Translations under genes and position numbers: made by a program
Part shown: positions 41,186 through 49,979 of the stretch, piece by piece
Numbering within the stretch: position 1 is the stretch's first letter
Layout of the letters: each line of letters opens with the position of its first letter
Assembly (NCBI RefSeq): GCF_900106675.1
Contig: NZ_FNOB01000006.1
Span: 124,001-188,000, forward strand
Length of the DNA: 64,000 nucleotides
Origin: Allgaiera indica
GTDB taxonomy: Bacteria; Pseudomonadota; Alphaproteobacteria; Rhodobacterales; Rhodobacteraceae
Reading direction: 5' to 3'
Notes under the pieces: model-generated
The model's database searches: none
The model's input: the letters and a program-made list of their open reading frames with translations, nothing else
Told to the model about the DNA's origin: nothing

Positions 41186-42082
41186 TCAGGCTCCTTTCGT
41201 CGTGGGTTTGGTCTGGGCCGGCTGCTGCGGCAGATCGAAGTCGAGATCGGCGCTCGGCTGCGCGCCGGAGCCCGCGCGGATCTTCGCCATCAGGCGGCCG
41301 AGATGGGCCTGCTCGATCATCGAGAGCCGACCGCTGCGGTCCTTCGCCGGAAAGCCGAAATCGTTGATCGTGGTGCAGACGAAGGCGCGGAACGGCTCGC
41401 CTTCCTGGGGGCGGATTTCGGCAAGGGTGATCACCTCGTCGACGATGCCAGGGAGTTCGAGCCCGGTCTTCGAGCCTTCGATCTGCATCGCGAAATACGG
41501 CTTGCCGAAGTCGTCGATCTTCCGGTCGAGCAGGCCCACGAGCCAGATGTTCTTGCGCGGCGTGTGCTGCAGATGGGTGAGCCAGCCGATCATTTCCTGG
41601 CCCAAGAGCCCGTAGGCGCCCCGCAGGTCGAGCTTGCCGCTGCGGTCCGACTGCGCCTGTGGCTGCCCCTTGCACCACTGCATGCAGATGCGCGAAGCGA
41701 CGGAGATCGAGTCGACGAAGACGGTGTCGTACTTGTCGAGCAGGGAGGGATCGCCGAAGGCGGCGCAAACACGCTCGTAGTCGCGCTGGCTGTAGGGCTG
41801 ATCCTCGCGCATGGCCGGGTTGGGGCCGCCGATCCAGCAGGCGAGATCGCGGGCGCGCTCCCAGTCGCGGACCCGGATTTCGTCGCCGGGCCAGCCCTGC
41901 ACGGCGAGTTCGCCGGCCTCGAGATTGACGAACAGGGTGCGCTCTGCATCGAGCGTCCAAAGCTGGCTGGTCTTGCCGATGCCGGAGATGCCGGTGAGCA
42001 CCCCCTTGATGCCGCGCGTCTCGCGCAGGCGTTCGTCGGCGGTGATGATCTTCAGCGGGGCGGGTTGGAAGGGCGCGCTCAT
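41186..42082 (-). CDS. Sak4-like RecA-fold ATPase (phage recombinase)
   Basis: This protein of 298 residues has Walker A GVLTGISGIGKTSQL near residue 30 and Walker B TVFVDSISVA, then WLVGLLDRKIDDFGKP. Sak4-type proteins anneal or exchange single strands with help from an SSB, and the next gene is SSB-like. It overlaps the upstream gene by 4 nt. It is part of the minus-strand early block. Confidence 0.82.
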   Translation of the reverse strand: MSAPFQPAPLKIITADERLRETRGIKGVLTGISGIGKTSQLWTLDAERTLFVNLEAGELAVQGWPGDEIRVRDWERARDLACWIGGPNPAMREDQPYSQRDYERVCAAFGDPSLLDKYDTVFVDSISVASRICMQWCKGQPQAQSDRSGKLDLRGAYGLLGQEMIGWLTHLQHTPRKNIWLVGLLDRKIDDFGKPYFAMQIEGSKTGLELPGIVDEVITLAEIRPQEGEPFRAFVCTTINDFGFPAKDRSGRLSMIEQAHLGRLMAKIRAGSGAQPSADLDFDLPQQPAQTKPTTKGA

Positions 42083-42369
42083 TTGCGCGCCTCCAGATCG
42101 CGGACAGCCGCCGCGACGGCGTTGTCGCAGCCTTTCGCACCCTGACGTCGTGCCATGCGCAGCACGTCCTCCAGCGCCAGGATCGTCTGGCCGAGACTGC
42201 GGCGTTCTTCCTCGAGCGCGACGAGGGCAAAGGCGATGTCGTCGACGCTTGCACGGTCCAGAGGGCGCGTGCGCGCCGGGCGTTCGGCCAGCGACGGGAC
42301 GGCGATGGTATCGGGAAATGACGCCGACCAGTGCGACTGGCGGAGTTTTTCGAGGGGGGATTTGAACAT
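42079..42369 (-). CDS. Hypothetical phage protein upstream of the Sak4-like gene
   Basis: This protein of 96 residues begins MFKSPLEKLRQSHWSASFP and has a helical C-terminal half (ALEEERRSLGQTILALEDVL) that may form a coiled coil. It overlaps the Sak4-like ATG by 4 nt. The start at 42369 has GGAGCAGCAG a little upstream. Function unknown. Confidence 0.6.
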   Translation of the reverse strand: MFKSPLEKLRQSHWSASFPDTIAVPSLAERPARTRPLDRASVDDIAFALVALEEERRSLGQTILALEDVLRMARRQGAKGCDNAVAAAVRDLEARK

Positions 42370-42521
42370 CTGCTGCTCCTTTTCGTCCTGCCCAGGGGTC
42401 GTCGTGATGTGTCGGCTGCCGGGCCCGACGCCGCCCTGGAGCTCGCGGTCGGGGTGTTTCCCTGAGGGTCTTTCATTCCCCCGAAGGCCCGGCATGAATT
42501 GGCTTGAGTGCTTGCCCTCAC

Positions 42522-43127
42522 TTACCGGCGCGGGGCCGCAACTGTCGGGGCCGCCTCGAAATACCCGTCGAGGCCCATCTCCGTGGCGATCTCGCGGATC
42601 CTGCTCAGCCGCTCGTAGATGGTGCTCCGATGCACACCGAGCGCGCGTGCCGCCTCCGAGATGCTGAGCTGGCTGACGGCCATCGCGACCTGCCGCGTCG
42701 CCGGGCAGAGCGCGGCCAGAAGCCTGCCGACATCGCCGCGCAGACCGGGGCCATGGGCGAGCGAAAACGCGTCGACCGGATCGAGCGCCGCGGCTTCGGG
42801 CAGGACGTCGGAGAGGGTCAGCCCCTCGTTGTCGTCGCCGACCGGCGCGTCGATGCAGAGCATGGCCCGTTCGGCGCGCATCGCGGCGGTCGCGCTCGCA
42901 AGCGTGGCCACGCGGTTGGCGACGATGCGATCCGCGAATGTGTCGAAGGAGGATTTCGCCGGATCGAAGTTCCGTGCGCGCCTGATGAGATCGAGGCGCA
43001 GTTCCTGTTCGATGTCCTCGGCATCGAGCCCCGGCACGGCGCCCGAGCGCGCCAGGCGCGCCGCGCGGATGCGGATATTGCGGGAAATGCGGGTAGTGGG
43101 ATCGGTAAGCTGTTGAAGCTGCTCCAT
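42522..43127 (-). CDS. Sigma-70-like phage RNA polymerase sigma factor
   Basis: This protein of 201 residues has a region 2-like segment GLDAEDIEQELRLDLIRRAR...FDTFADRIVANRVA and a region 4-like HTH LSISEAARALGVHRSTIYERL. This two-domain layout is that of small sigma factors. The ATG at 43127 was chosen; the open frame upstream is noncoding. It may direct transcription of prophage genes; a 14-bp motif repeated before two plus-strand operons is a possible target. Confidence 0.75.
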   Translation of the reverse strand: MEQLQQLTDPTTRISRNIRIRAARLARSGAVPGLDAEDIEQELRLDLIRRARNFDPAKSSFDTFADRIVANRVATLASATAAMRAERAMLCIDAPVGDDNEGLTLSDVLPEAAALDPVDAFSLAHGPGLRGDVGRLLAALCPATRQVAMAVSQLSISEAARALGVHRSTIYERLSRIREIATEMGLDGYFEAAPTVAAPRR

Positions 43128-43222
43128 GGTTTTCGCCTTCGTCCAGGTGGACGGGCACGCGGCCCGAGTACCCGGCTCCGGCGAAATTTCGCTGGGACGG
43201 CGGTTGGAGCGGCTTTCTTGCA

Positions 43223-43259
43223 AGAAAAAACCGCCGGCGAGTCTTGCTCTCCGGCGGTT
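43223..43259 (-). terminator. Intrinsic terminator for the 45558-43287 operon
   Basis: On the minus strand a 9-bp stem AACCGCCGG / CCGGCGGTT (43259-43251 with 43237-43229) is followed by TTTTTTCTTG. It lies 28 nt after the stop of the gene at 43287 and separates that operon from the sigma-like gene. Confidence 0.8.
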
Positions 43260-43286
43260 TCAGGGCGCGATTTTTTTGAGATTTTT

Positions 43287-44390
43287 TCAGCGACGCCCGG
43301 CGAAATTTCGTTGGCGCTGACCCTGGCGGCCTTGTTCGAGATCATCCGCGCTGACGACGAAGCGGGTAACGTAGTCGCCGCCGTCGGTCGGGATGGGCTC
43401 GTCGGAAATCCCGAAGCTGTCGCGCAGCACCTTGGACAGGGCCTGCTTCTGTTTCTGGTGCTTCGAGGTTTCCGTTGGATTGCCCCTGTGCACCGCAAGC
43501 CGGCCGCCACTCAGCGCGAACGCCTTGAGATAGGTCCAAACGGCCTTCGGCTTGCCGTTCTTTGCGTTCTTCATGCCGAGTTGATCGGGTTCGAAACGCC
43601 GTGTCTCGCCCCGGAAGGTGACGTTCAGAACCTCGTCGGCAATGAAGCGAATGGTGATGTCTTCCCAGCGTGCATCGGGCGGAAGCGGCCAAGCCAGCCC
43701 CTGTGCCGAGCCCCCCGCATCGCGCAGGACGGCGTCACGCAACGCCGCGAAAATCTCGGCTGCGGGACGGGCGAGCGTGAGCGTTCCGTTTTCCACGATC
43801 ATGATATCGGCAAGCGCCATGCGCACCACTCCCGCCCGGTCCAGGGCCGTGATCAAGGCATCGGGCAGCGATGAGCCTGTTGGGGTGAGAAGCAGCCGTG
43901 GACCGGGGGTATCGAGCACTTCGGCGAAAGGGCGAGGTTCGGCGTTGGCCGAAGGGCCCGGCAATGCGAGGAACACCGGAAACCCGTGGCCGGCGTAGAC
44001 ATCATGGGTTCCGATGCGGATGACCGGTCCAGGCGTGCCGTGACCCGGCTGATGCGGCAAAACTCCAAGCGCTCGGGCGATGCGCTTCGCCAGGTTGGTG
44101 CGATCCACGCGCAGGATGGCGATGTCGTCTGCATCGAGGTCGAGATCGGCACAGGCCTTGGGCCGGTCGCCGCAGACCGCTCGGATCGAGCCGTCGGCAT
44201 GGCGGACGACGTGGCGTGGACAGCCCGCGCCGCCGGGCGAAGGACAGGGCAGCTCCCGCACCCGGCCTGCCTTGCTCAGCAGTTGTTCGGCACTTGCGAA
44301 TTCCGCGCCGAGCATCGCCTGCCATTCCCATCGGCTGGCGGCGGCGCCCGAAAAATCGTCAAGCGCTTTCCAGAACCTCGAAATCCGCAT
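43287..44390 (-). CDS. Unknown phage protein with cysteine cluster
   Basis: This protein of 367 residues begins MRISRFWKALDDFSGAAA. It has a Cys-rich stretch (PCPSPGGAGCPRHVVRH, AVCGDRPKAC) that may bind zinc, then mixed alpha/beta sequence without a motif that I know. Its first 32 nt overlap the end of the upstream gene, and a terminator follows it. With the gene at 44359 it forms a two-gene unit separate from the recombination block. Function not recognised. Confidence 0.7.
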   Translation of the reverse strand: MRISRFWKALDDFSGAAASRWEWQAMLGAEFASAEQLLSKAGRVRELPCPSPGGAGCPRHVVRHADGSIRAVCGDRPKACADLDLDADDIAILRVDRTNLAKRIARALGVLPHQPGHGTPGPVIRIGTHDVYAGHGFPVFLALPGPSANAEPRPFAEVLDTPGPRLLLTPTGSSLPDALITALDRAGVVRMALADIMIVENGTLTLARPAAEIFAALRDAVLRDAGGSAQGLAWPLPPDARWEDITIRFIADEVLNVTFRGETRRFEPDQLGMKNAKNGKPKAVWTYLKAFALSGGRLAVHRGNPTETSKHQKQKQALSKVLRDSFGISDEPIPTDGGDYVTRFVVSADDLEQGRQGQRQRNFAGRR

Positions 44391-45558
44391 CCTCGCCCGC
44401 CTCGCTTGGAATCCGCCAGAAGCCGCGGGCCCGCAGCCAGGCTTCGATGAGATGTTCATCCTCCTGCCGTTCGTAGCGGGCGATGTTGGCGGGGCGGATG
44501 GTCACAGAGCGCTCGCGCTTGGAGCCTTCGAAGGCGAAGCGGAAGGTCGCGTGCGTATACTGCCCGCCATTGAGGCGCTTTTGCCAGTTGTCGCCGAACG
44601 CCTTGAACAGATCCTCGGATTTCCGGATCTCCAGTTCCGAAACCTTGCCCGGCCACCGGCGGCCGAATTCCACCAGACGCACGCCGGCGATGCCATCGAT
44701 GTCGTCGTGGACGAGCGCTTCGGGGCCGTGTTCCAGAAGCGGCGCGAGCGTATAGCGCTCCGCCAGGTCGAAATAGGCGTCGCTGCCGAACAGCACCTCG
44801 CCGAAGGTCTTGAGGTAAAGTTCGCGCTCGCCCTTCGTGGTGGCATTGACGCCCATCTCGTCGGTGGCGCTGTCATAGATCAGCACGTCGTGCTGCTGCG
44901 GGCGATAGAAAGCATGGCTGCCTTCGCCCTCGTCCTCGTGCTTGCCCTCGCGCCGCATCGGGCTGCCGTGCCGGACGAGGATCCAGACCTTTTCGTCGCG
45001 GGGAAAGACGAAGATGCGGCTGTTGCGACCCCGACGCTTCTTTTCGAACCAGTCGTCCATCCGGTCCTGGATCGCCTTTGCAACCTCGGGCGAGATGTCC
45101 GGCCGGGTCTTTGGGGCACCCTTCTTTCGAGAGCCCGCGAAATACATGAAGTTCGAGCGCTTGAAGGCCACGGTTTCGGCGTGCTGGCGCTGCAGGAGCA
45201 TCGGGTTCGCGAGCCAGATCTGGACGGAAACATCGGCCGCGGTCGGCTCGTGCTCGGCATCGATCGCGATCCCTGCCGCCTCGGCCTGTTCGAGCAATTC
45301 CTCCATGCTCTCGTGGCTCGCGGTCTCGTGCACGTAATAGAGCGCATCGACCATCTCGCCGGGGACGTTTTCGTCGGGGTTCATGAGGATGGCCGCAATG
45401 TCCTCGAGCGGCAGCTCGTCGACCGGCGCGGCGGCAAGATCGAGCCCCCGGCCTTCGAAATAGACGTTCCATCTGGAGAGGAAGGTCTTCAGGCGTTCCG
45501 GGGAAATCTGCTTCAGGCGATCGGGGTTGGTGAAAATTCTTGGATTGAATGAAGGCAT
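44359..45558 (-). CDS. Large unknown phage protein
   Basis: This protein of 399 residues begins MPSFNPRIFTNPDRLKQISP and contains IWILVRHGSPMRREGK-type segments (VWILVRHGSP) and FRFAFEGSKRERSVTIRPANI. No catalytic or membrane motif is recognised. It is the first gene of a two-gene minus-strand unit, divergent from the plus-strand replication block. The product is full-length in appearance. It may be a defence or host-takeover gene, but that is a guess from position. Confidence 0.72.
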   Translation of the reverse strand: MPSFNPRIFTNPDRLKQISPERLKTFLSRWNVYFEGRGLDLAAAPVDELPLEDIAAILMNPDENVPGEMVDALYYVHETASHESMEELLEQAEAAGIAIDAEHEPTAADVSVQIWLANPMLLQRQHAETVAFKRSNFMYFAGSRKKGAPKTRPDISPEVAKAIQDRMDDWFEKKRRGRNSRIFVFPRDEKVWILVRHGSPMRREGKHEDEGEGSHAFYRPQQHDVLIYDSATDEMGVNATTKGERELYLKTFGEVLFGSDAYFDLAERYTLAPLLEHGPEALVHDDIDGIAGVRLVEFGRRWPGKVSELEIRKSEDLFKAFGDNWQKRLNGGQYTHATFRFAFEGSKRERSVTIRPANIARYERQEDEHLIEAWLRARGFWRIPSEAGEDADFEVLESA

Positions 45559-45672
45559 CAGAATCGCTCCGTCCAGACTGCGCGTGAGGCGAAACTAGGC
45601 ACGCGCGGCGCTCGCCACAAGATTGTGTTCGCGAAAAGTTCCATCTTCCCCATCCGACAGGCTGAAGGCCGC

Positions 45673-45686
45673 GCCGGTATGTGAGG
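45673..45686 (+). promoter_or_regulatory. GCCGGTATGTGAGG motif, copy 1
   Basis: The 14-mer GCCGGTATGTGAGG occurs here, about 107 bp before the plus-strand gene at 45793, and again at 50666-50679 before the methyltransferase gene. No other copy was noticed. It may be a phage-specific promoter or operator. Confidence 0.4.
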
Positions 45687-45792
45687 AAAGGCAGCTGGAG
45701 CTTTTCCCAATGATCGCAGTTCTCGATCGCGCCCGGCGCGGTCCCATCCCGTCATTTCTCACCCGTCTCGCGCGCATCGCGGGAGGCGTTTC

Positions 45793-45999
45793 ATGATCGA
45801 TCCGGACGAACGCGAGCGGCAGGCGCTTCAAACCGCCATGAAATTCATGGGCGAGCTGATGGCCGAGATCGGCTGGGCGACCCGTTTCAATGAACTCTCG
45901 GCCGAGCAGGCCCAGGCGCTCGCCGAGGCCGCCATCGACGGCTTCCAGGAGGCCATGGCCGCCTCGGCGCCGAAGACCGACATGGAGATTCCCTTCTGA
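45793..45999 (+). CDS. Small acidic phage protein
   Basis: This protein of 68 residues begins MIDPDERERQALQTAMKFMG; it is helical and acidic. It shares a base with the next ATG (TGATGG). First gene of the plus-strand replication block. Function unknown. Confidence 0.65.
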   Translation: MIDPDERERQALQTAMKFMGELMAEIGWATRFNELSAEQAQALAEAAIDGFQEAMAASAPKTDMEIPF

Positions 46000-46745
46000 T
46001 GGCGGCGCTTCTGGACTTCAACCATCGGGAGAAGAAACCCGATTTCGCGGATGCGGTGAACGCGCTCATCGACGCCGCCCTGACAACCGAGAACGCGGGC
46101 CGACCTGCGCGTGACTATCTCGGGGGCAGCCGTCTGGGCGATGCCTGCCAGCGGCGGCTTCAATACGAATATCTCAAGGCGCCGAAGGACGACGGTGCGG
46201 ACTTTACCGGACGCTCCTTGCGTATCTTCGCGCTTGGTCATGTTCTCGAGGATCTGGCCATCGACTGGCTGCGCAAGGCCGGCTTCGATCTCAGCACGCG
46301 CAACCGCCATGGCGAACAGTTCGGCTTCTCCGCCGCTGGCGGCCGCCTGCAGGGGCATGCCGATGGCGTCATCGTGGCGGCGCCGAACGGAATGGCGGTT
46401 CCGGCGCTTTGGGAGTGCAAGTCGGCCAATGCGAAGAACTGGCGCGAGATCGCCAGGCGCGGCGTGGTCAAGGCCAAGCCGATCTATGCGGCGCAGATCG
46501 CGCTCTATCAGGCCTATCTCGGCCTCACCGAGGCGCCGGCGCTCTTCACCGCGATCAACAAGGACAGCTGCGAGATCTGGCACGAGCTGGTCCCGTTCGA
46601 TGCCGAGCGGGCGCAGGCCGCGAGCGACAAGGCGGTGCGGATCCTGCGCGCCTGCGACGCGGGCGAACTGTTGCCCCGGCACACGGAGGATCCCGAGCAT
46701 TTCGAATGCCGCTTCTGCGCCTGGAAAGAGAGGTGCTGGGCATGA
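45999..46745 (+). CDS. PD-(D/E)XK exonuclease, Cas4/AddB-like with Fe-S cysteines
   Basis: This protein of 248 residues has the nuclease core GHADGVIVA...LWECKSANAKNW (Asp, then Glu-x-Lys), an upstream cysteine in RLGDACQRRLQ, and a C-terminal cluster CRFCAWKERCW. The spacing fits the Fe-S cluster of Cas4-like nucleases. It would resect DNA ends for phage recombination together with the Sak4-like ATPase and SSB. It is not part of the host CRISPR operon. It overlaps the next gene by 4 nt. Confidence 0.85.
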   Translation: MAALLDFNHREKKPDFADAVNALIDAALTTENAGRPARDYLGGSRLGDACQRRLQYEYLKAPKDDGADFTGRSLRIFALGHVLEDLAIDWLRKAGFDLSTRNRHGEQFGFSAAGGRLQGHADGVIVAAPNGMAVPALWECKSANAKNWREIARRGVVKAKPIYAAQIALYQAYLGLTEAPALFTAINKDSCEIWHELVPFDAERAQAASDKAVRILRACDAGELLPRHTEDPEHFECRFCAWKERCWA

Positions 46746-49111
46746 CGGAAGTGCCACTGAACACCCCCGACACGACACCCGTTCCCGATCGCGACATGAT
46801 CGCGACCTACGTCCAGGCGGTGTTCGGCTATTGCGAGCATCTGGTGCCGGTGCGGGCGCTGGCCGAGAAGGGCGCGGCGGACGCGCCCCCGCACACGCCG
46901 TTCCTGCCCGCCGACGACACGCTCGCCGAGATGCTCGCGCGCCAGGCGGATTGGGCGGCGCGCGCCGGCATGGCGCTTTTCGTGGTGCCGGGCACGGTCG
47001 AGAAACCCGGCGATGCCCGCGCGGAGCACATTCTGCAGACGCAGGTCGTGCTGGTCGATCTCGACCATGGCGACATCGCGGCGAAACGCGCCCATCTGGA
47101 ATGCCATGTGGGACGGCCCACGCTGGTCGTCGCCTCGGGCGGTGTGACAACCGAGGGTCAGCGCAAGCTGCATCTCTACTGGCGCCTGACCGAGCCGGCG
47201 GAAGGCGAGGACATCGCGCGCGTGTGCCGGCTGCGGCAGACGATTGCCGCGAAGGTCGGCGGCGATCCGGCTTTCAAATCCGCCCATCAGCCGATCCGGG
47301 TCGCGGGCAGCATCCATGCCAAGGGCGGCAGTCGGCGGCTCGTCGAGATCATCGATCACGCCGAGATCGATCACGACCTTGGCGAACTCACCGAGTCCAT
47401 CCTGGCGATGCCGCCGATGGAGGGGCTCTCGGATGACACGCTCGATTTCAACGGTGCAGGCCGCGGGGGCGACTCGGTTCCGGAACTGTTCGGGCGCCCC
47501 GTTCGCGAAGGCGGCGTCGACGGCACGACCCGCTTCGATGCGCTCTCTCGCGTCATCGGCTACTGGATCCGTCGCTGCCGCGAAGGGCATGTCACACCGG
47601 GCGAGGCCTGGGACGAGATCAAGGCCTACAATCTCGCCCGCATCGATCCGCCCTGGCCGGAGGACAGGCTGAAACGGGAAGCCGAGCGTTTGTGGCAGCG
47701 AGATCTCGAACGCAACGGGGCCTTCGACGACGATCTTCCCGAAGGCGCCGATGGCGGCGGCGGAGACAATGACGGCCCGACACCCGTGCGTTTCAGCGAG
47801 GACGCGCTGGCGGCGCGCTTTGCCGAGCGGCACGCCTATCGCTGGCGCTACGTGGCCGGATGGGGACAGTGGCTCACCTGGACCGGGGCGGTCTGGCGGC
47901 GCGAGGACACGCTGCAGGCCTTCGATCTTGCGCGCCAGGTCTGCCGCGAGGCGGCGGTGCGCGCGCCGTCTGCGCGTGTTCGCACCAAGCTGTCCACGGC
48001 CGCAACTGTGGCCGCCGTCGAGCGGCTCGCCCGCAGCGATCGCAGGCATGCCAGCACGACCGAGATCTGGGACCGCGACCCCTGGCTTCTGAACACCGGC
48101 GATGGCGTGATCGACCTTCGCACCGGCGCGCTATCCGCCCACGATCCGCAGCTCTTCATGACCAAGGTCGCGGGGGCCTCCTGCAAGGGCGCCTGTCCGA
48201 CATGGGAGGCGTTCCTTCATACAGTCACGGGCGGTGACGCAGAGCTTCAGGCCTATCTGCGCCGGATGGCCGGTTACTGCCTGACCGGCGTGACCACCGA
48301 GCATGCGCTCTTCTTCCTCTACGGCACCGGCGCCAACGGCAAGTCGGTCTTTGCCAACACGCTGACCGCGATCATGGGCGACTACGCCACCGTCGCGGCC
48401 ATGGACATGTTCATGGCCACCCATGGCGACAGGCATCCGACCGACATGGCGGGGCTCCGCGGCGCGCGGATCGTGACCTCCATCGAAACCGAACAGGGAA
48501 GCCGCTGGGCCGAGAGCAAGCTCAAGGCCCTCACCGGCGGCGACAAGATCACCGCCCGCTTCATGCGGCAGGACTTCTTCGAGTTCATCCCGCAGTTCAA
48601 GCTGCTGATCGTCGGCAACCACAAGCCGTCCATCCGCAACGTGGACGAGGCAATGCGGCGACGGCTGCACATGGTGCCCTTCACGGTCACCATCCCGCCC
48701 GCCAGACGCGACCGACGCCTGTCCGACCGGCTTCTGGCCGAGCGTGACGGCATCCTCGCTTGGGCGCTCCGGGGCTGCCTCGAGTGGCAGGAGACCGGAC
48801 TGCGCCCGCCCGAGGCCGTGATGGCGGCGACCGAGGACTACTTCGAGGCCGAGGACGCGCTCGGGCGGTGGATCGAAGAACGTTGCGTGACGGGCCCGTC
48901 CTACTGGAGCGGGTCAAGCGCGCTCTTTGCAAGCTGGAAAAGCTGGGCCGAGGCGAACGGAGAATACGCCGGTTCGATGAAGCGTTTCTCCGAAACCCTG
49001 ACCAACCGCGGCTTCGAGAAACAGAACACCCGCAGCGCTCGGGGCTTTCGTGGACTGGCTCTGCGGGACAGCGATGATGACCTATTCGGGGGAGAAGAAA
49101 AATGTCAGTAA
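46742..49111 (+). CDS. P4-type primase-helicase (prophage B)
   Basis: This protein of 789 residues has a primase-polymerase-like N-terminus (VVLVDLDHGD, SAHQPIRVAGS), LLNTGDGVIDLRTG, then the SF3 helicase with Walker A GTGANGKS and IVGNHKPSIR. It is homologous to the 9446 protein in the same domain order. The ATG at 46742 overlaps the nuclease stop by 4 nt. It starts phage DNA replication; an inverted-repeat element directly downstream could be the origin. Confidence 0.92.
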   Translation: MTEVPLNTPDTTPVPDRDMIATYVQAVFGYCEHLVPVRALAEKGAADAPPHTPFLPADDTLAEMLARQADWAARAGMALFVVPGTVEKPGDARAEHILQTQVVLVDLDHGDIAAKRAHLECHVGRPTLVVASGGVTTEGQRKLHLYWRLTEPAEGEDIARVCRLRQTIAAKVGGDPAFKSAHQPIRVAGSIHAKGGSRRLVEIIDHAEIDHDLGELTESILAMPPMEGLSDDTLDFNGAGRGGDSVPELFGRPVREGGVDGTTRFDALSRVIGYWIRRCREGHVTPGEAWDEIKAYNLARIDPPWPEDRLKREAERLWQRDLERNGAFDDDLPEGADGGGGDNDGPTPVRFSEDALAARFAERHAYRWRYVAGWGQWLTWTGAVWRREDTLQAFDLARQVCREAAVRAPSARVRTKLSTAATVAAVERLARSDRRHASTTEIWDRDPWLLNTGDGVIDLRTGALSAHDPQLFMTKVAGASCKGACPTWEAFLHTVTGGDAELQAYLRRMAGYCLTGVTTEHALFFLYGTGANGKSVFANTLTAIMGDYATVAAMDMFMATHGDRHPTDMAGLRGARIVTSIETEQGSRWAESKLKALTGGDKITARFMRQDFFEFIPQFKLLIVGNHKPSIRNVDEAMRRRLHMVPFTVTIPPARRDRRLSDRLLAERDGILAWALRGCLEWQETGLRPPEAVMAATEDYFEAEDALGRWIEERCVTGPSYWSGSSALFASWKSWAEANGEYAGSMKRFSETLTNRGFEKQNTRSARGFRGLALRDSDDDLFGGEEKCQ

Positions 49112-49725
49112 AATCAATGGGTGCGACGGGTGTGACGGGTCATGACCATATAACCGTCACGCGTGCGCACACGCGCGCCCGTGAGAGGTTTACCGAACAA
49201 CCCGTCACATCCGTCACACCCGCCACCGAAGCGAAGGCCACGGACGGCGACGTTCTCCCCGATACGGTGCTCGCGCTCGATCTCGGAACCACGACCGGCT
49301 GGGCGTTGCGCGGGCATGACGATCTTATCGCCACCGGCACGGTCTGCTTCAGACCGAGGCGGTTCGATGGTGGTGGCATGCGGTATCTGCGCTTCACCAA
49401 CTGGCTGAGCGAGATCGACCGGATGTCGGGGCCCATCTCCGCCATCTGGTTCGAGGAGGTGCGCAGACACGCGGGCACCGACGCGGCACATGTATACGGC
49501 GGCCTCATGGCCACGCTGACCGCATGGGCCGAGCTGCGTGGCGTGCCTTACGAGGGCGTGCCTGTTGGAACGATCAAGCGTCACGCGACCGGCAAGGGCA
49601 ATGCGGCGAAGCAGGCGATGATCGCGGCGGTTCGGGCCCGGGGCTTCAGCCCCGCCGACGACAACGAGGCCGATGCCATCGCGCTGCTTCTCTGGGCCAT
49701 CGAGACGAAGGGAGGCATGGCATGA
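49102..49725 (+). CDS. RuvC-like Holliday junction resolvase
   Basis: This protein of 207 residues has an RNase H-like fold: LALDLGTTTGWAL (first Asp), AIWFEEVRRH (Glu), and DDNEADAIALLLWA (last Asps). It cleaves junctions made during phage recombination. The start at 49102 has GGGGAGAAG upstream and overlaps the primase stop by 10 nt. Its first 40 codons contain the repeat element at 49128-49221, so the coding N-terminus is constrained by DNA sites; an internal start near LPDTVLALD is possible. Confidence 0.83.
   Translation: MSVKSMGATGVTGHDHITVTRAHTRARERFTEQPVTSVTPATEAKATDGDVLPDTVLALDLGTTTGWALRGHDDLIATGTVCFRPRRFDGGGMRYLRFTNWLSEIDRMSGPISAIWFEEVRRHAGTDAAHVYGGLMATLTAWAELRGVPYEGVPVGTIKRHATGKGNAAKQAMIAAVRARGFSPADDNEADAIALLLWAIETKGGMA
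49128..49221. promoter_or_regulatory. Inverted repeat flanking a GC-alternating core, prophage B copy
   Basis: GGGTGTGACGG (49128-49138) and CCGTCACACCC (49211-49221) are perfect 11-bp inverted copies. Further CCGTCAC boxes lie at 49154-49160 and 49202-49208, and GCGTGCGCACACGCGCGCCC lies between. The layout equals that at 15001-15082. It lies directly after the primase-helicase gene, a usual place for a phage origin. Confidence 0.55.
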
Positions 49726-49979
49726 TCCGTCCCGCGATCCTCGAGGAAGCCGCCCATGTGCTCGAAGCCCGTGCCGAGACCTATGGGCCGGCGACGGATG
49801 CCCTGCGCGCCATCGCGGCGCGCTGGTCCCTCACGCTGGGCGTGCCCATCAGCCCCGCGCAGGTGGCGCTCTGCATGATCGACCTGAAACTGGCGCGGCT
49901 TGCGCACGACCCCGCGCATCGCGACAGCCTCGTGGACGTGATCGGCTACGCGGCGCTGATGTCGGAGGCGGGAGGATGA
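49722..49979 (+). CDS. DUF6378-like small phage protein
   Basis: This protein of 85 residues begins MIRPAILEEAAHVLEARAET and continues AQVALCMIDLKLARLAHDP...DSLVDVIGYAAL, the pattern of DUF6378 proteins common in phages, possibly related to nucleotide pyrophosphohydrolases. It overlaps both neighbours by 4 nt. Confidence 0.75.
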   Translation: MIRPAILEEAAHVLEARAETYGPATDALRAIAARWSLTLGVPISPAQVALCMIDLKLARLAHDPAHRDSLVDVIGYAALMSEAGG

